A stretch of 64,000 nt of DNA from Spirosoma pollinicola (GTDB taxonomy: Bacteria > Bacteroidota > Bacteroidia > Cytophagales > Spirosomataceae): the NCBI RefSeq assembly GCF_002831565.1, contig NZ_CP025096.1, forward strand, positions 4,512,501 through 4,576,500, in the 5' to 3' direction. Below, piece after piece: positions 17,958-26,023 of the stretch. A program made the position numbers and the translations under genes. Position 1 is the first letter of the stretch, and the number at the start of each line of letters is the position of its first letter. The notes under the pieces were generated by a model, which was not told the DNA's origin, did not search any database, and worked only from the letters and a program-made list of their open reading frames with translations.

Positions 17958-18155
17958 TCACAGTTCATGCAGATTGATACACGTTAATCCGGCAATAGCC
18001 TGAAAGTCTTTGGTGTTGCGGATGATAATGGTTCGGCCATGTACCAAAGCCGTAGCTGCAATAATGGCATCGGGAAGTTTTATTTTCAAATTCTTACGCA
18101 GGCCTATACAAGCATCAATAATGGCGTTGGTGTCTATTAAATACCGCGATCCCAT
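17958..18155 (-). pseudogene. PIN-domain (VapC-type) toxin with internal deletion
   Basis: Only 65 residues, while VapC toxins have about 130. The N-terminal strand YLIDTNAIID (Asp8, first catalytic acid) and the C-terminal half LPDAIIAATA (Asp29) with RNTKDF and the ending INLHEL are excellent, yet they are joined directly through the residues ACIGLRKNLKIK. Around 65 central codons, which carry the second acidic residue (a conserved Glu), are missing while the frame is kept. A magnesium-dependent RNase without this part is very unlikely to be active. The start overlaps the end of the upstream antitoxin gene by 19 bp, the normal operon arrangement. Confidence 0.75.
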
Positions 18156-18358
18156 TCGTTGCGGCTTTGAGTTACGTGTTCCTGCATTTTTTCGCCTTCT
18201 TCGTGGCTAAGTGTACCGAAAAAATCGGAAGGTTTTCGTTTTAGGGCTTCCAGTGTTTTCAAATCCTGGTGTTTTGCCGTGATGCTGTTCCAGTCCTCAA
18301 TGGGTATCACGATGGCCGTATGTCTGCCCTGGGCATCGGAAAGATACTGTACGTTCAT
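18137..18358 (-). CDS. Antitoxin of a VapBC-type module
   Basis: A 73-residue protein directly upstream of, and overlapping, the PIN-domain remnant. The N-terminus MNVQYLSDAQGRHTAIVIPIEDWNSI is a short beta-alpha unit as in the Phd/YefM or related DNA-binding antitoxins that precede this class of VapC in Bacteroidota. The C-terminal helix (KRKPSDFFGTLSHEEGEKM) would wrap the toxin. It is intact although the toxin is not, which fits a module whose toxin has been disabled. Regulation would be autorepression by the antitoxin, by analogy. Confidence 0.7.
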   Translation of the reverse strand: MNVQYLSDAQGRHTAIVIPIEDWNSITAKHQDLKTLEALKRKPSDFFGTLSHEEGEKMQEHVTQSRNEWDRGI

Positions 18359-18433
18359 GATAAGAAGCGTCTAATGTATTCGTAAAAATAGGCAATACAC
18401 CCCTTTAAAACCAATTCAGTTATAGAGGCCTGC

Positions 18434-20308
18434 CTACTTCGCTTTCCAGCTATTATTGCTTTCGTCGGCATCCATGAAAATGCCGCCTTGCAGCGATACC
18501 GACTGGATTTTCTTTTTCGTCGGAATTTTCACAATTGCCTGTTTCTGATTTGTTTGCCAGATTGCCGGGGTCTGATGGATGGTTTCGGTAGTGCCATCGG
18601 CAAATGTCAGGACAACATCGACCGGTGCTACGTAGCCACCAATATTCTGAATGGTGATGGTCGATTGAGCCGCTGTGGAAACGACGTTCTGAATGGCGAA
18701 GTCGATGTAGTTGTTGCTGAAAAACCAGTTGTTCCAGAACCAGTTCAGGTCTTTGCCCGATGCACTGTTGAAGCTGTAAAACATGTCCCAGGGAGTGGGA
18801 TGCTTGCCGTGCCAGCGATTCATAAACTCAAGCAGACTTTTCTTAAACTCTGCATCGCCTAACAACTCTTTGAGAGCCAGATAACCAATGGCCGCTTTCC
18901 CATACTCGTTGTTGCCCATAGCGGCTCCGCTTAGTACGTTGGCTGGCGTTATGATCGGCAAATACTGCTCTGCCGACGGATCTTTGATCCAGCCTCTAAC
19001 CCGAAACAACTGGAAGTTTTTTGTGGCCTGCTCGTTCCCTAAATCGGCCTGGCTGATCAGGTATTCAAAGGCCGTAACCCAGCCCTCATCCATAAAGCCG
19101 TAGCGTGTTTCGTTAATGCCCATATAGAACGGGAACCACGTATGGGCAATCTCGTGCTCGGCTACAAAACGCGAGAAATTCAAATCGTTCGTTGTCCCGT
19201 CGTTCACCATCATAGGGTATTCCATATCGGCAAATCCCTGAACGATAGTTGTTTTTGGATATGGGTAGGGAACCCCGGGTGTATTGTTTGAGAACCAATC
19301 CAGCGAGTGCCGCCCGAAACTAACCATTTGATGGAAATCTTTGGCCGTATCCAGAAAAGCCGCCTGTACGCTCGACCGCCGGTTCGTTTTCTTGTCCACC
19401 ACTACGCTCGACGCATCCCAGACATAATGATTACTGATGCACAAAGCCATGTCGGGAACGTAGCTGGCTTTCCATTTCCAGGCGTTGACAGGCTGTTGGG
19501 TCGTCACGTTTTTTGCCATTAAATCGGCCAGTGTTGCTACGTGAATCAGCGAGTCTGTTTGAAGGGATTCGCTCAGGCGCTTGGCATAGGTGGGTTGCAG
19601 TACTTCGGTTGCGTTCTGCAAATCGCCGGTGGCCCACACGATGTAATCTTTCGGCACGTTGACCGTGAGGGTATAGTCGTTGAAGTCGTTATAAAATTCC
19701 TGTGCTTCTGTAAACGTGGTGCGATCCCAGCCATAATAGTCGTCCATAACGGCCACTCGGGGGTAGAAATAAGCCAGAAAAAACGTCGTCGAATCGAGCG
19801 CGCCTTCGCGCCCGCTTTCAACAGAAACATCATAATGCCAGTCGAACGAGAGTTTTACGGAGTCGTGGGGCATAACCGGCTTGTTCAGCGAAACCTGTCT
19901 TTGCGTAGCTGTTCCGGCATCCCGCCAGGGTTTTACGGTATTGTTCTCCGTGTATTTGTCAATTGAAATGCCCGACGTCAGGTAGTCTGTTGACACTGGC
20001 GATTGGCGGGCTGAGCCGGGTTTGTGGCTATTAAGAATCAGCTTGAAAACGAGTGTTTTAAGTGTATCCGGACTGTTGTTAATATAAGTGATTTCTTCTG
20101 TGCCGCGTATGGTTCGATTGGGTGGCATAGCGTTAATGGTGATGTTGTAGCGGGCAAAATTCTGCCAGTAATTTTTACCGGGCTTGCCATCCATCGAACG
20201 CGTTCCTTTCTGATAGGCCTGCTTAACATTACGCGGCATATACAAATTCTGGGCATTGGCGGCTCCGGCCAATAGGGTTATAGAAAAAGCTAAAATCAGT
20301 GATTTCAT
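18434..20308 (-). CDS. M1 family metallopeptidase
   Basis: A 624-residue exported protein with signal MKSLILAFSITLLAGAANAQ. The gluzincin site is HEIAH at 385-389 with the third ligand Glu408 in GFMDEGWVTAFEYL, the M1 spacing. The exopeptidase GAMEN motif is not obvious; the corresponding area reads FADMEYPMM, as in many Bacteroidota M1 proteins annotated as aminopeptidases. The C-terminal beta domain (about 540-610) is Ig-like. It likely degrades peptides in the periplasm. No operon partner; it stands 76 bp upstream of the antitoxin gene in the same direction. Confidence 0.9.
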   Translation of the reverse strand: MKSLILAFSITLLAGAANAQNLYMPRNVKQAYQKGTRSMDGKPGKNYWQNFARYNITINAMPPNRTIRGTEEITYINNSPDTLKTLVFKLILNSHKPGSARQSPVSTDYLTSGISIDKYTENNTVKPWRDAGTATQRQVSLNKPVMPHDSVKLSFDWHYDVSVESGREGALDSTTFFLAYFYPRVAVMDDYYGWDRTTFTEAQEFYNDFNDYTLTVNVPKDYIVWATGDLQNATEVLQPTYAKRLSESLQTDSLIHVATLADLMAKNVTTQQPVNAWKWKASYVPDMALCISNHYVWDASSVVVDKKTNRRSSVQAAFLDTAKDFHQMVSFGRHSLDWFSNNTPGVPYPYPKTTIVQGFADMEYPMMVNDGTTNDLNFSRFVAEHEIAHTWFPFYMGINETRYGFMDEGWVTAFEYLISQADLGNEQATKNFQLFRVRGWIKDPSAEQYLPIITPANVLSGAAMGNNEYGKAAIGYLALKELLGDAEFKKSLLEFMNRWHGKHPTPWDMFYSFNSASGKDLNWFWNNWFFSNNYIDFAIQNVVSTAAQSTITIQNIGGYVAPVDVVLTFADGTTETIHQTPAIWQTNQKQAIVKIPTKKKIQSVSLQGGIFMDADESNNSWKAK

Positions 20309-20530
20309 TGTATTGTGCTGACGGGTTGGTTCCGTAATAGATGCAGTTTATGAGTCGTTGCAAGCTAATAAAAAGAACTTTGTCTACGTCAGGAATGGGA
20401 AGAACGGTATGATAAAAAGCGTCAGGGAAAGGCGATGGATAAGACTAACAAATTGATGGAACGGTGGTTTACTGGGAAATAGATGTTTTCTAAAACAGAT
20501 CATAAATAGCTGGACAAAAACGTTTTCTTT

Positions 20531-21685
20531 ATGGAACTACAGCCTTTCAGGATTTCTATTCAGCAGCAAACGCTCGATGACCTGCGTGAGCGATTGGCCC
20601 ATACACGCTGGCCTGATGAGATAAACGGAGCCGGGTGGTCATATGGCACTAACCTGGCTTATCTTAAAGAACTGACTGACTATTGGCAACATCATTTCGA
20701 CTGGCGGAAACAGGAAACTATGCTTAATCAATTGCATCAAGCCAAAACGACAATTGATGGGTTGGGTGTTCACTTTATTCATGAACACGGGAAGGGGCCG
20801 AAACCATTGCCGATTATTTTGTCGCACGGCTGGCCAGACTCGTTTTTTCGGATGTATAAACTCATTCCGCTGCTTACTGACCCGGAAGCAAATGGAGGTA
20901 GTGCCGAAGATGCGTTCGATGTAGTGGTACCGTCAATTCCGGGCTATGGTTTTTCGGATCGACCAAAGGAGAAGGGCTTTAATCAACAACGTATTGCCGA
21001 AATATTCAGTCAGTTAATGACTCAAGTCCTTGGCTACCCTAAGTTTGGCGCTCACGGTGGCGACTGGGGGAGTAGCATCACGGAGCAGATTGCCTTTGCA
21101 CACCCCGATTCCCTGGTGGGTATTCACCTAACCGATATTCCCTTCATGCACCTGTTTACAGTAAAGCCCGACGATCTGACCCCCGAAGAGCAGGCGTATA
21201 TGAAAGCGGGCCAAGCATGGCAAATGAGTGAAGGAGCTTATGCCCTGATTCAATCTACGAAACCACAAACGCTGGCCTACGGCCTGAGCGATTCGCCGGT
21301 TGGTTTGCTGGCTTGGATACTGGAAAAATTTCATATCTGGAGTGACACGAACGGGGATGTAGAAAGCAAGTTTACAAAAGATGAGCTATTGACAAACGCA
21401 ACCATTTACTGGGTAACGGAAACGATCAATTCGGCCAATCGACTGTACTATGAATCGCAGCACAATCCACCACAAACCGGTGCCTCAAGAACTGACGTAC
21501 CCACAGGTATCGCACTATTTCCCAAAGATCTGATCAAGCCGCCCAAAGCGTTTGCCGACCGGTTTTTCAATGTTCAACGCTGGACAGAAATGTCTAAAGG
21601 CGGGCATTTTGCAGCGCTGGAAGAACCGGAACTTCTGGCAGAAGATATTCGGGCATTTTTTCGGCCATTGCGGTCGGGGGTTTAG
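20531..21685 (+). CDS. Epoxide hydrolase, alpha/beta-hydrolase fold
   Basis: A 384-residue protein without signal peptide. Residues 1-110 form the epoxide-hydrolase N-terminal (EHN) lid, with LRERLAHTRWPDEINGAGWSYG. The hydrolase core has HGWPDSFF (oxyanion hole HGWP), GYGFSD and the nucleophile elbow GGDWGS with Asp178. A late His in KGGHFAALEEPELL completes the triad. These soluble microsomal-type enzymes open epoxides to diols via an alkyl-enzyme intermediate; many bacterial members act on xenobiotic or unknown substrates. It shares a bidirectional terminator with the convergent M20 peptidase gene. Confidence 0.92.
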   Translation: MELQPFRISIQQQTLDDLRERLAHTRWPDEINGAGWSYGTNLAYLKELTDYWQHHFDWRKQETMLNQLHQAKTTIDGLGVHFIHEHGKGPKPLPIILSHGWPDSFFRMYKLIPLLTDPEANGGSAEDAFDVVVPSIPGYGFSDRPKEKGFNQQRIAEIFSQLMTQVLGYPKFGAHGGDWGSSITEQIAFAHPDSLVGIHLTDIPFMHLFTVKPDDLTPEEQAYMKAGQAWQMSEGAYALIQSTKPQTLAYGLSDSPVGLLAWILEKFHIWSDTNGDVESKFTKDELLTNATIYWVTETINSANRLYYESQHNPPQTGASRTDVPTGIALFPKDLIKPPKAFADRFFNVQRWTEMSKGGHFAALEEPELLAEDIRAFFRPLRSGV

Positions 21686-21690
21686 CTAAC

Positions 21691-21726
21691 GAAGAATATA
21701 GAATAGACCATTATTCTATATTCTTC
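21691..21726. terminator. Bidirectional terminator
   Basis: GAAGAATATAGAATA pairs perfectly with TATTCTATATTCTTC around a 6-nt loop, between two convergent genes whose stops lie 5 and 8 bp away. Confidence 0.75.
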
Positions 21727-21733
21727 ATTAATA

Positions 21734-23095
21734 TCACCGCTTAGCTCGCGTCTTTATCGGCGAAGCCACTGTGCCTCTATCCATGCCAGCTTCGGCAAGC
21801 AACACCAAGAGGATGCGCTGCATACCCAGATACCCTTTGTCATTCAGCCACCATTCATTAAGCGAATGCTCGCCACCGCCGATTCCACCACTGCCGATGG
21901 TGATGGCCGGAATGCCTAACGCAATGGGCGTGTTGGCATTCGTAGATGCGACATCCAATTGAGGGACTGCGTTCATATAGGTCGTTGCGGCCATAGCCCG
22001 CTGAACAATGGCCGAGGAAGGGTCAGTTTTCCCCGATGGCCGATCGCCAATCTTCTTGACGTCGACCGTTAAGTCGGGTCCCTGCCGTTTGATACCGTTT
22101 TCTTCTGCCAGTGCCCGTTTAACAGCCGCTTGCAGCAATTGATCAACCTCGTTGAGTTTTTCGGGACTTTCGGACCGCATGTCGATTTCCATCCACGATT
22201 CGTATGGAATGGCATTAACAGAGGTGCCTCCGCCTATCACGCTGACACTGTAGGTCGTTTTAACACCCTGCCGCGTGGCTTTATCCGCTTCGGTAGTAAA
22301 ATAATAAATGGCCTTTCCCTGCGCACTGTGTGGGTTAACGATACCGAACGAGCCGTAAGAATGCCCACCGGGCCCTTTGAACGTAACCCGGTAGCGATGC
22401 GAACCCAGGCCACCATGAACAATACTGCTAATACCATCGCCATCGACGGCAATATATGAATCGACTTTTGGACCACCTTGCCGCAACAAATGTTTTACGC
22501 CCCTAAGGTCGCCCAGTCCCTCTTCGCCCACCGCGCCAACAAATAGTACGTCGGCATCTGTTTCAATGCCGGCTTTCTCCATGCCTTTCAAAACGGCTAG
22601 TATCGCAGCCAGCCCACGGGTATCATCACCCACACCGGGCGCGTACAGGGTATCGCCTTTCTGCTTGATTTTTACGTCGGTTCCTTCCGGAAAAACGGTG
22701 TCCAGATGCGACTCGACAACTACCGTTTTCTTGCCGGATCGTCCTTTCCGTTTGGCAATCACATTGTTTACCTCGTCAATCCATACCGAATCGGCACCGG
22801 CTTCGCGCATCATGGCCGCGAATTTTTTGGCCCGTACATCTTCCTTGAAGGGGGGCGAAGGCGTTTCGACCAGATTACGATGGTCCTGACTCGTTTGAGG
22901 CTCCAGGTCGATGAAAATCTGGAATGCTTTTTTTACGGCGGGCTGATCGGCCAAAGCCTTCACTTCGTCCATATAGCGCTTGTCAATACCAGACGGTGAC
23001 GAAGTTTTTGGCTTTGTTGACTGAGCCAGTATTGGTTGGGTCGTGATATGAAGGGTGGTTAGGGCGAGTACAAAAAGAGTTGATATTCGCTGCAT
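21734..23095 (-). CDS. M20 family zinc peptidase, exported
   Basis: A 453-residue protein with signal MQRISTLFVLALTTLHITTQ. The co-catalytic metal site is intact: ESHLDTVFP (His ligand and Asp), GDDTRGLAAIL (bridging Asp), AVGEEGLGDLRG (general-base Glu and Glu ligand). The dimerisation domain is in the middle (KGPGGHSYGSFGIVNPH). M20 enzymes cut di- or tripeptides or act as deacylases; the substrate is not determined by sequence. I chose ATG 23095 because the upstream ATG at 23113 adds residues ahead of the signal peptide. It is convergent with the epoxide hydrolase gene and divergent from the amidase. Confidence 0.9.
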   Translation of the reverse strand: MQRISTLFVLALTTLHITTQPILAQSTKPKTSSPSGIDKRYMDEVKALADQPAVKKAFQIFIDLEPQTSQDHRNLVETPSPPFKEDVRAKKFAAMMREAGADSVWIDEVNNVIAKRKGRSGKKTVVVESHLDTVFPEGTDVKIKQKGDTLYAPGVGDDTRGLAAILAVLKGMEKAGIETDADVLFVGAVGEEGLGDLRGVKHLLRQGGPKVDSYIAVDGDGISSIVHGGLGSHRYRVTFKGPGGHSYGSFGIVNPHSAQGKAIYYFTTEADKATRQGVKTTYSVSVIGGGTSVNAIPYESWMEIDMRSESPEKLNEVDQLLQAAVKRALAEENGIKRQGPDLTVDVKKIGDRPSGKTDPSSAIVQRAMAATTYMNAVPQLDVASTNANTPIALGIPAITIGSGGIGGGEHSLNEWWLNDKGYLGMQRILLVLLAEAGMDRGTVASPIKTRAKR

Positions 23096-23239
23096 CGGGA
23101 GGGCGTAAGCCATAATAACGTGTTGAAAGAAATATGAAATTAGATTATTTGCTGATGATGAGTTTTGTTCTGACTTTTAGATTATTATTATGGTAAAAAC
23201 TCATTGTAACGTTCGTAAAGTTATTCTTTATTCTGCTAA

Positions 23240-24823
23240 ATGAAGAAACACATACTTTCTCTTTTATCTGTTTGCGCGCTTCTGACTGCCTCTGTCAATG
23301 CACAGTCGTTCAAGGCCAGGCACCTACAGGAAGCTACCGTATCCAGTCTGCATGACGCCATGCAAGCGGGAAAACTGACCGCCGTGCAACTGGTTCAGCT
23401 CTATCTGGATCGGATTGCGGCCTATGACAAGCAGGGGCCTTACCTGAATGCCATCATCATGGTCAATCCCAAAGCGTTATCCGAAGCCCGTCGGCTCGAT
23501 TCGCTTTTTAAGATTACCGGCAAAATGGCAGGACCGCTGCATGGTATACCGGTCATTGTGAAAGACAATTACGACACCTACGACATGCCAACAACCAACG
23601 GCACACTGGCCATGAAGACGTCGATTCCGCCCGATGATGCTTTCGTTGTGCGGAGAATTCGGGAAGCCGGGGCCATTATTATTGCGAAGTCGAATCTGGC
23701 CGAATTTGCCATGTCGGGGCAGTTTTCGGTAAGTTCTATTTTGCCGGGCTATTCACGAAATCCGTATGATACGAAACGGACAACGGCCGGGTCGAGCGGG
23801 GGAACGGCGGCTGCGGTCACGGCCAATTTTGGTGCCATTGGACTCGGTACCGATACCGGAAGCTCTATTCGGGGACCAGCCTCTCACCAAAGTCTGGTTG
23901 GGTTCCGACCAACGCTGGGCCTTGTCAGTCGCGATGGCATTGCGCCGTTGGCCATGACTAACGATACCGGCGGGCCCATTTGCCGAACTGTAGAAGACGC
24001 TGTGCGTGTGCTCGATGTAATTGCGGGGTATGACAAGGCCGACACCGTAACGAAGCATAGTGCGGGTAAAATTCCGCAAACCTATCGGCAGTTTCTGGAC
24101 AAAAATGGGCTGAAAGGAGCTCGTATTGGCGTTTTTCGGCAAATGGTTATGCCGAAAAATTCAGACCCCCAGGTTTATGCCCTGTTCAATAAGGCGCTGG
24201 ATGAACTTCGGGCTGCCGGAGCTATCGTAATCGATTCGGTTCGGGTGCCCGAGTTGGATACGATCAATAAATCCTTTGATACGATTCCGCAGTTACGACG
24301 CGATTTCAATCTGTATCTGGCTAGTTTGGGGCCAAATGCTCCGCACAAAACGCTGGCGTCCATTATCAAATCGAAGCAGTTTCACCCCTATCTCGAAAAG
24401 TCATTGCTGGATGCACAGGCCGACACGCTGGCTCCCGAAGCGCATAAAGGCTGGGCTAAAAATCTGGCATTGCGCGAACAATTACGCCAGTTGTTACTTC
24501 GGGCTATGGATTCGACGCAGGTGGATGTGCTGGTGTATCCGTCGTTCAGCTACCCGCCCCGGCTAATCGGTGATTTGAATACGCCTTCAGGAACGAACAA
24601 CAATGCGTTATCGCCCCCAACTGGGTTTCCGGCTTTTTCGGTTCCTATGGGCTTTACGTATGAGAATTTGCCAGCCGGTTTGCAGTTCTTCGGTCGGCCG
24701 TTTAGCGAGCCAACGCTCATCCGATTAGCCTATGCATACGAGCAAGCCACGCACCACCGCCGACCGCCCGACAGCACACCAGTTCTGTCGAAACGGAAGC
24801 GCAAAGCTGAGACTATTCAGTAA
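23240..24823 (+). CDS. Amidase-signature family enzyme, exported
   Basis: A 527-residue protein with signal MKKHILSLLSVCALLTASVNA. The Ser-cisSer-Lys triad is present: Lys108 in VIVKDNYDT, Ser185/186 in AGSSGGTAAAV, and the nucleophile Ser209 in GTDTGSSIRGPAS. The family hydrolyses carboxamides (including aryl, fatty and peptide amides). The export signal argues against a GatA-type tRNA role. Its nearest neighbour is a divergent M20 peptidase, which would be consistent with a role in scavenging amide or peptide bonds. Confidence 0.9.
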   Translation: MKKHILSLLSVCALLTASVNAQSFKARHLQEATVSSLHDAMQAGKLTAVQLVQLYLDRIAAYDKQGPYLNAIIMVNPKALSEARRLDSLFKITGKMAGPLHGIPVIVKDNYDTYDMPTTNGTLAMKTSIPPDDAFVVRRIREAGAIIIAKSNLAEFAMSGQFSVSSILPGYSRNPYDTKRTTAGSSGGTAAAVTANFGAIGLGTDTGSSIRGPASHQSLVGFRPTLGLVSRDGIAPLAMTNDTGGPICRTVEDAVRVLDVIAGYDKADTVTKHSAGKIPQTYRQFLDKNGLKGARIGVFRQMVMPKNSDPQVYALFNKALDELRAAGAIVIDSVRVPELDTINKSFDTIPQLRRDFNLYLASLGPNAPHKTLASIIKSKQFHPYLEKSLLDAQADTLAPEAHKGWAKNLALREQLRQLLLRAMDSTQVDVLVYPSFSYPPRLIGDLNTPSGTNNNALSPPTGFPAFSVPMGFTYENLPAGLQFFGRPFSEPTLIRLAYAYEQATHHRRPPDSTPVLSKRKRKAETIQ

Positions 24824-24891
24824 TGTTCTCAAATCCTCATTGAGTTGACGTTTAGACAGGCTCGAGAATAGTGGATTGAATTAGCATAAAA

Positions 24892-25028
24892 AAAAGGATT
24901 TAACCACAGAGACGGTCCGCCGATGCGGCACGGAGAACAAAGAGGTTCGAAAGGATAGAAAGTTACCCAATAAACCTCTCTGTTCTCCGTGCCGCATCGG
25001 CGGACCGTCTCTGTGGTTAAATCCTTTT
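24892..25028. repeat. Long inverted repeat, 56-bp arms
   Basis: Arms 24892-24947 and 24973-25028 pair with one mismatch around a 25-bp loop. The arms contain TTAACCACAGAGACGG, TCCGCCGATGCGGCACGGAG and AACAAAGAGGTT blocks. The wording ACACAGAGA/CGGAGAACA recurs in the arg cluster near 47.7, 48.15 and 49.2 kb, so this is likely a dispersed family. It sits between the amidase and DUF892 genes, where a distinct terminator also exists. Confidence 0.9.
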
Positions 25029-25052
25029 ATGTTTATTGTTCACGTTATAAAG

Positions 25053-25088
25053 CATAAGCCCGCAGAAAATAACATCTGCGGGCTTATG
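25053..25088. terminator. Terminator downstream of DUF892 gene
   Basis: CATAAGCCCGCAGA pairs perfectly with TCTGCGGGCTTATG around an 8-nt loop, 28 bp beyond the stop of the minus-strand ferritin-like gene. Confidence 0.7.
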
Positions 25089-25115
25089 TATTTTTGAGAA
25101 ACAGCAAGTGAATTT

Positions 25116-25751
25116 TTATATGCCCAGCGGGCCACCCAGCGTGACGTTCGAATCCGAACCGGGTATATGACGGCTGGCGTGATGACTGCCGGGGTGCTTT
25201 TCTTCCTCTTCTTTAGAGCGGTTGTTGACAAACGATTCAGCCAGAATTGTCAATTTGCGATCTTCTTCTTTCTCCTCTTCCAGCGTTTTGGCGAGCAACT
25301 CTGCCGACTGGCTGAAGTCGAGTGTTTTGGCTAATGTCAGCAGGGAGCCATAGGCTGCAATTTCGTAATGCTCAATCTTTTGAGCGGCAATAATAAGGCC
25401 GGCATCGCGTGTAAGGGAGCCTGGCTCGGTTTCTGAAATAACTCGTTTGGCATCACTGATCAGTCCGTCGATGGTGTCGGATGTGTGTGTGGCTACTTTT
25501 ATGCCAATAATCCTGAAAATCTCTTCCAATCGCTCTACCTGTACCCGACTTTCGTTTTGATGATTAATAAAAGCACTTCCTACCTCGTTGGTTGTACTGG
25601 CTTCTGCCTGGTCGCCCAGCGCATCGACGGCCCGCTTCTCGGCATAGTAGACGCTTTTTAATTCACTAATAAACAGGTCCCGTAATCCTTCGTCTGTATT
25701 GGAATCGTTTCCACTAAAAAAGCTTGCGATTCGATCTGCCAGGGCTGCCAT
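25116..25751 (-). CDS. Ferritin-like protein of the DUF892 (YciE/YciF) family
   Basis: A 211-residue protein. The first 165 residues form the four-helix DUF892 bundle with its metal-ligand pattern: E in DLFISELKSVYYAEKRAVDAL, ESRVQVERLEEIF, AAQKIEHYEIAAYGSLL (ExxHYE) and TLEEEKEEDRKL (carboxylates). A hydrophilic C-terminal tail (KEEEEKHPGSHHASRHIPG) follows. Members are associated with stress, osmotic or stationary-phase responses and probably bind a di-iron centre. No operon partner; the upstream 272-bp gap holds only AT-rich sequence. Confidence 0.92.
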   Translation of the reverse strand: MAALADRIASFFSGNDSNTDEGLRDLFISELKSVYYAEKRAVDALGDQAEASTTNEVGSAFINHQNESRVQVERLEEIFRIIGIKVATHTSDTIDGLISDAKRVISETEPGSLTRDAGLIIAAQKIEHYEIAAYGSLLTLAKTLDFSQSAELLAKTLEEEKEEDRKLTILAESFVNNRSKEEEEKHPGSHHASRHIPGSDSNVTLGGPLGI

Positions 25752-26023
25752 AATTTTTAAATGATTTAATGTTTATTGTTTTATCGAAAAACGTACCGCC
25801 AAATCTATGCCATATGCTGATTATCTGATACATAGGGTATTATTTTTACTAGCCTATGGTTATAATTTTCTACAAAATACGTAGCGAATTATCAACCACT
25901 GTCATACCGAAATGTAATCCAGGTAACGATAATGTCATCGTTAAGTAAGCAATAGTTTTGCCCCTAAAAATAGACTATTTGTGCATATAAGTTTATTGAT
26001 TTCGGTCACTCGATAAGCTGACA

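Noticed and set aside
24930-24960. GGTTCGAAA, resembling a tRNA T-arm
   Set aside because: It lies in the loop and arm of the palindrome; no cloverleaf can be drawn.
24892-25028. CRISPR-like array
   Set aside because: Only one inverted pair exists; no regular direct repeats and spacers anywhere in the window.
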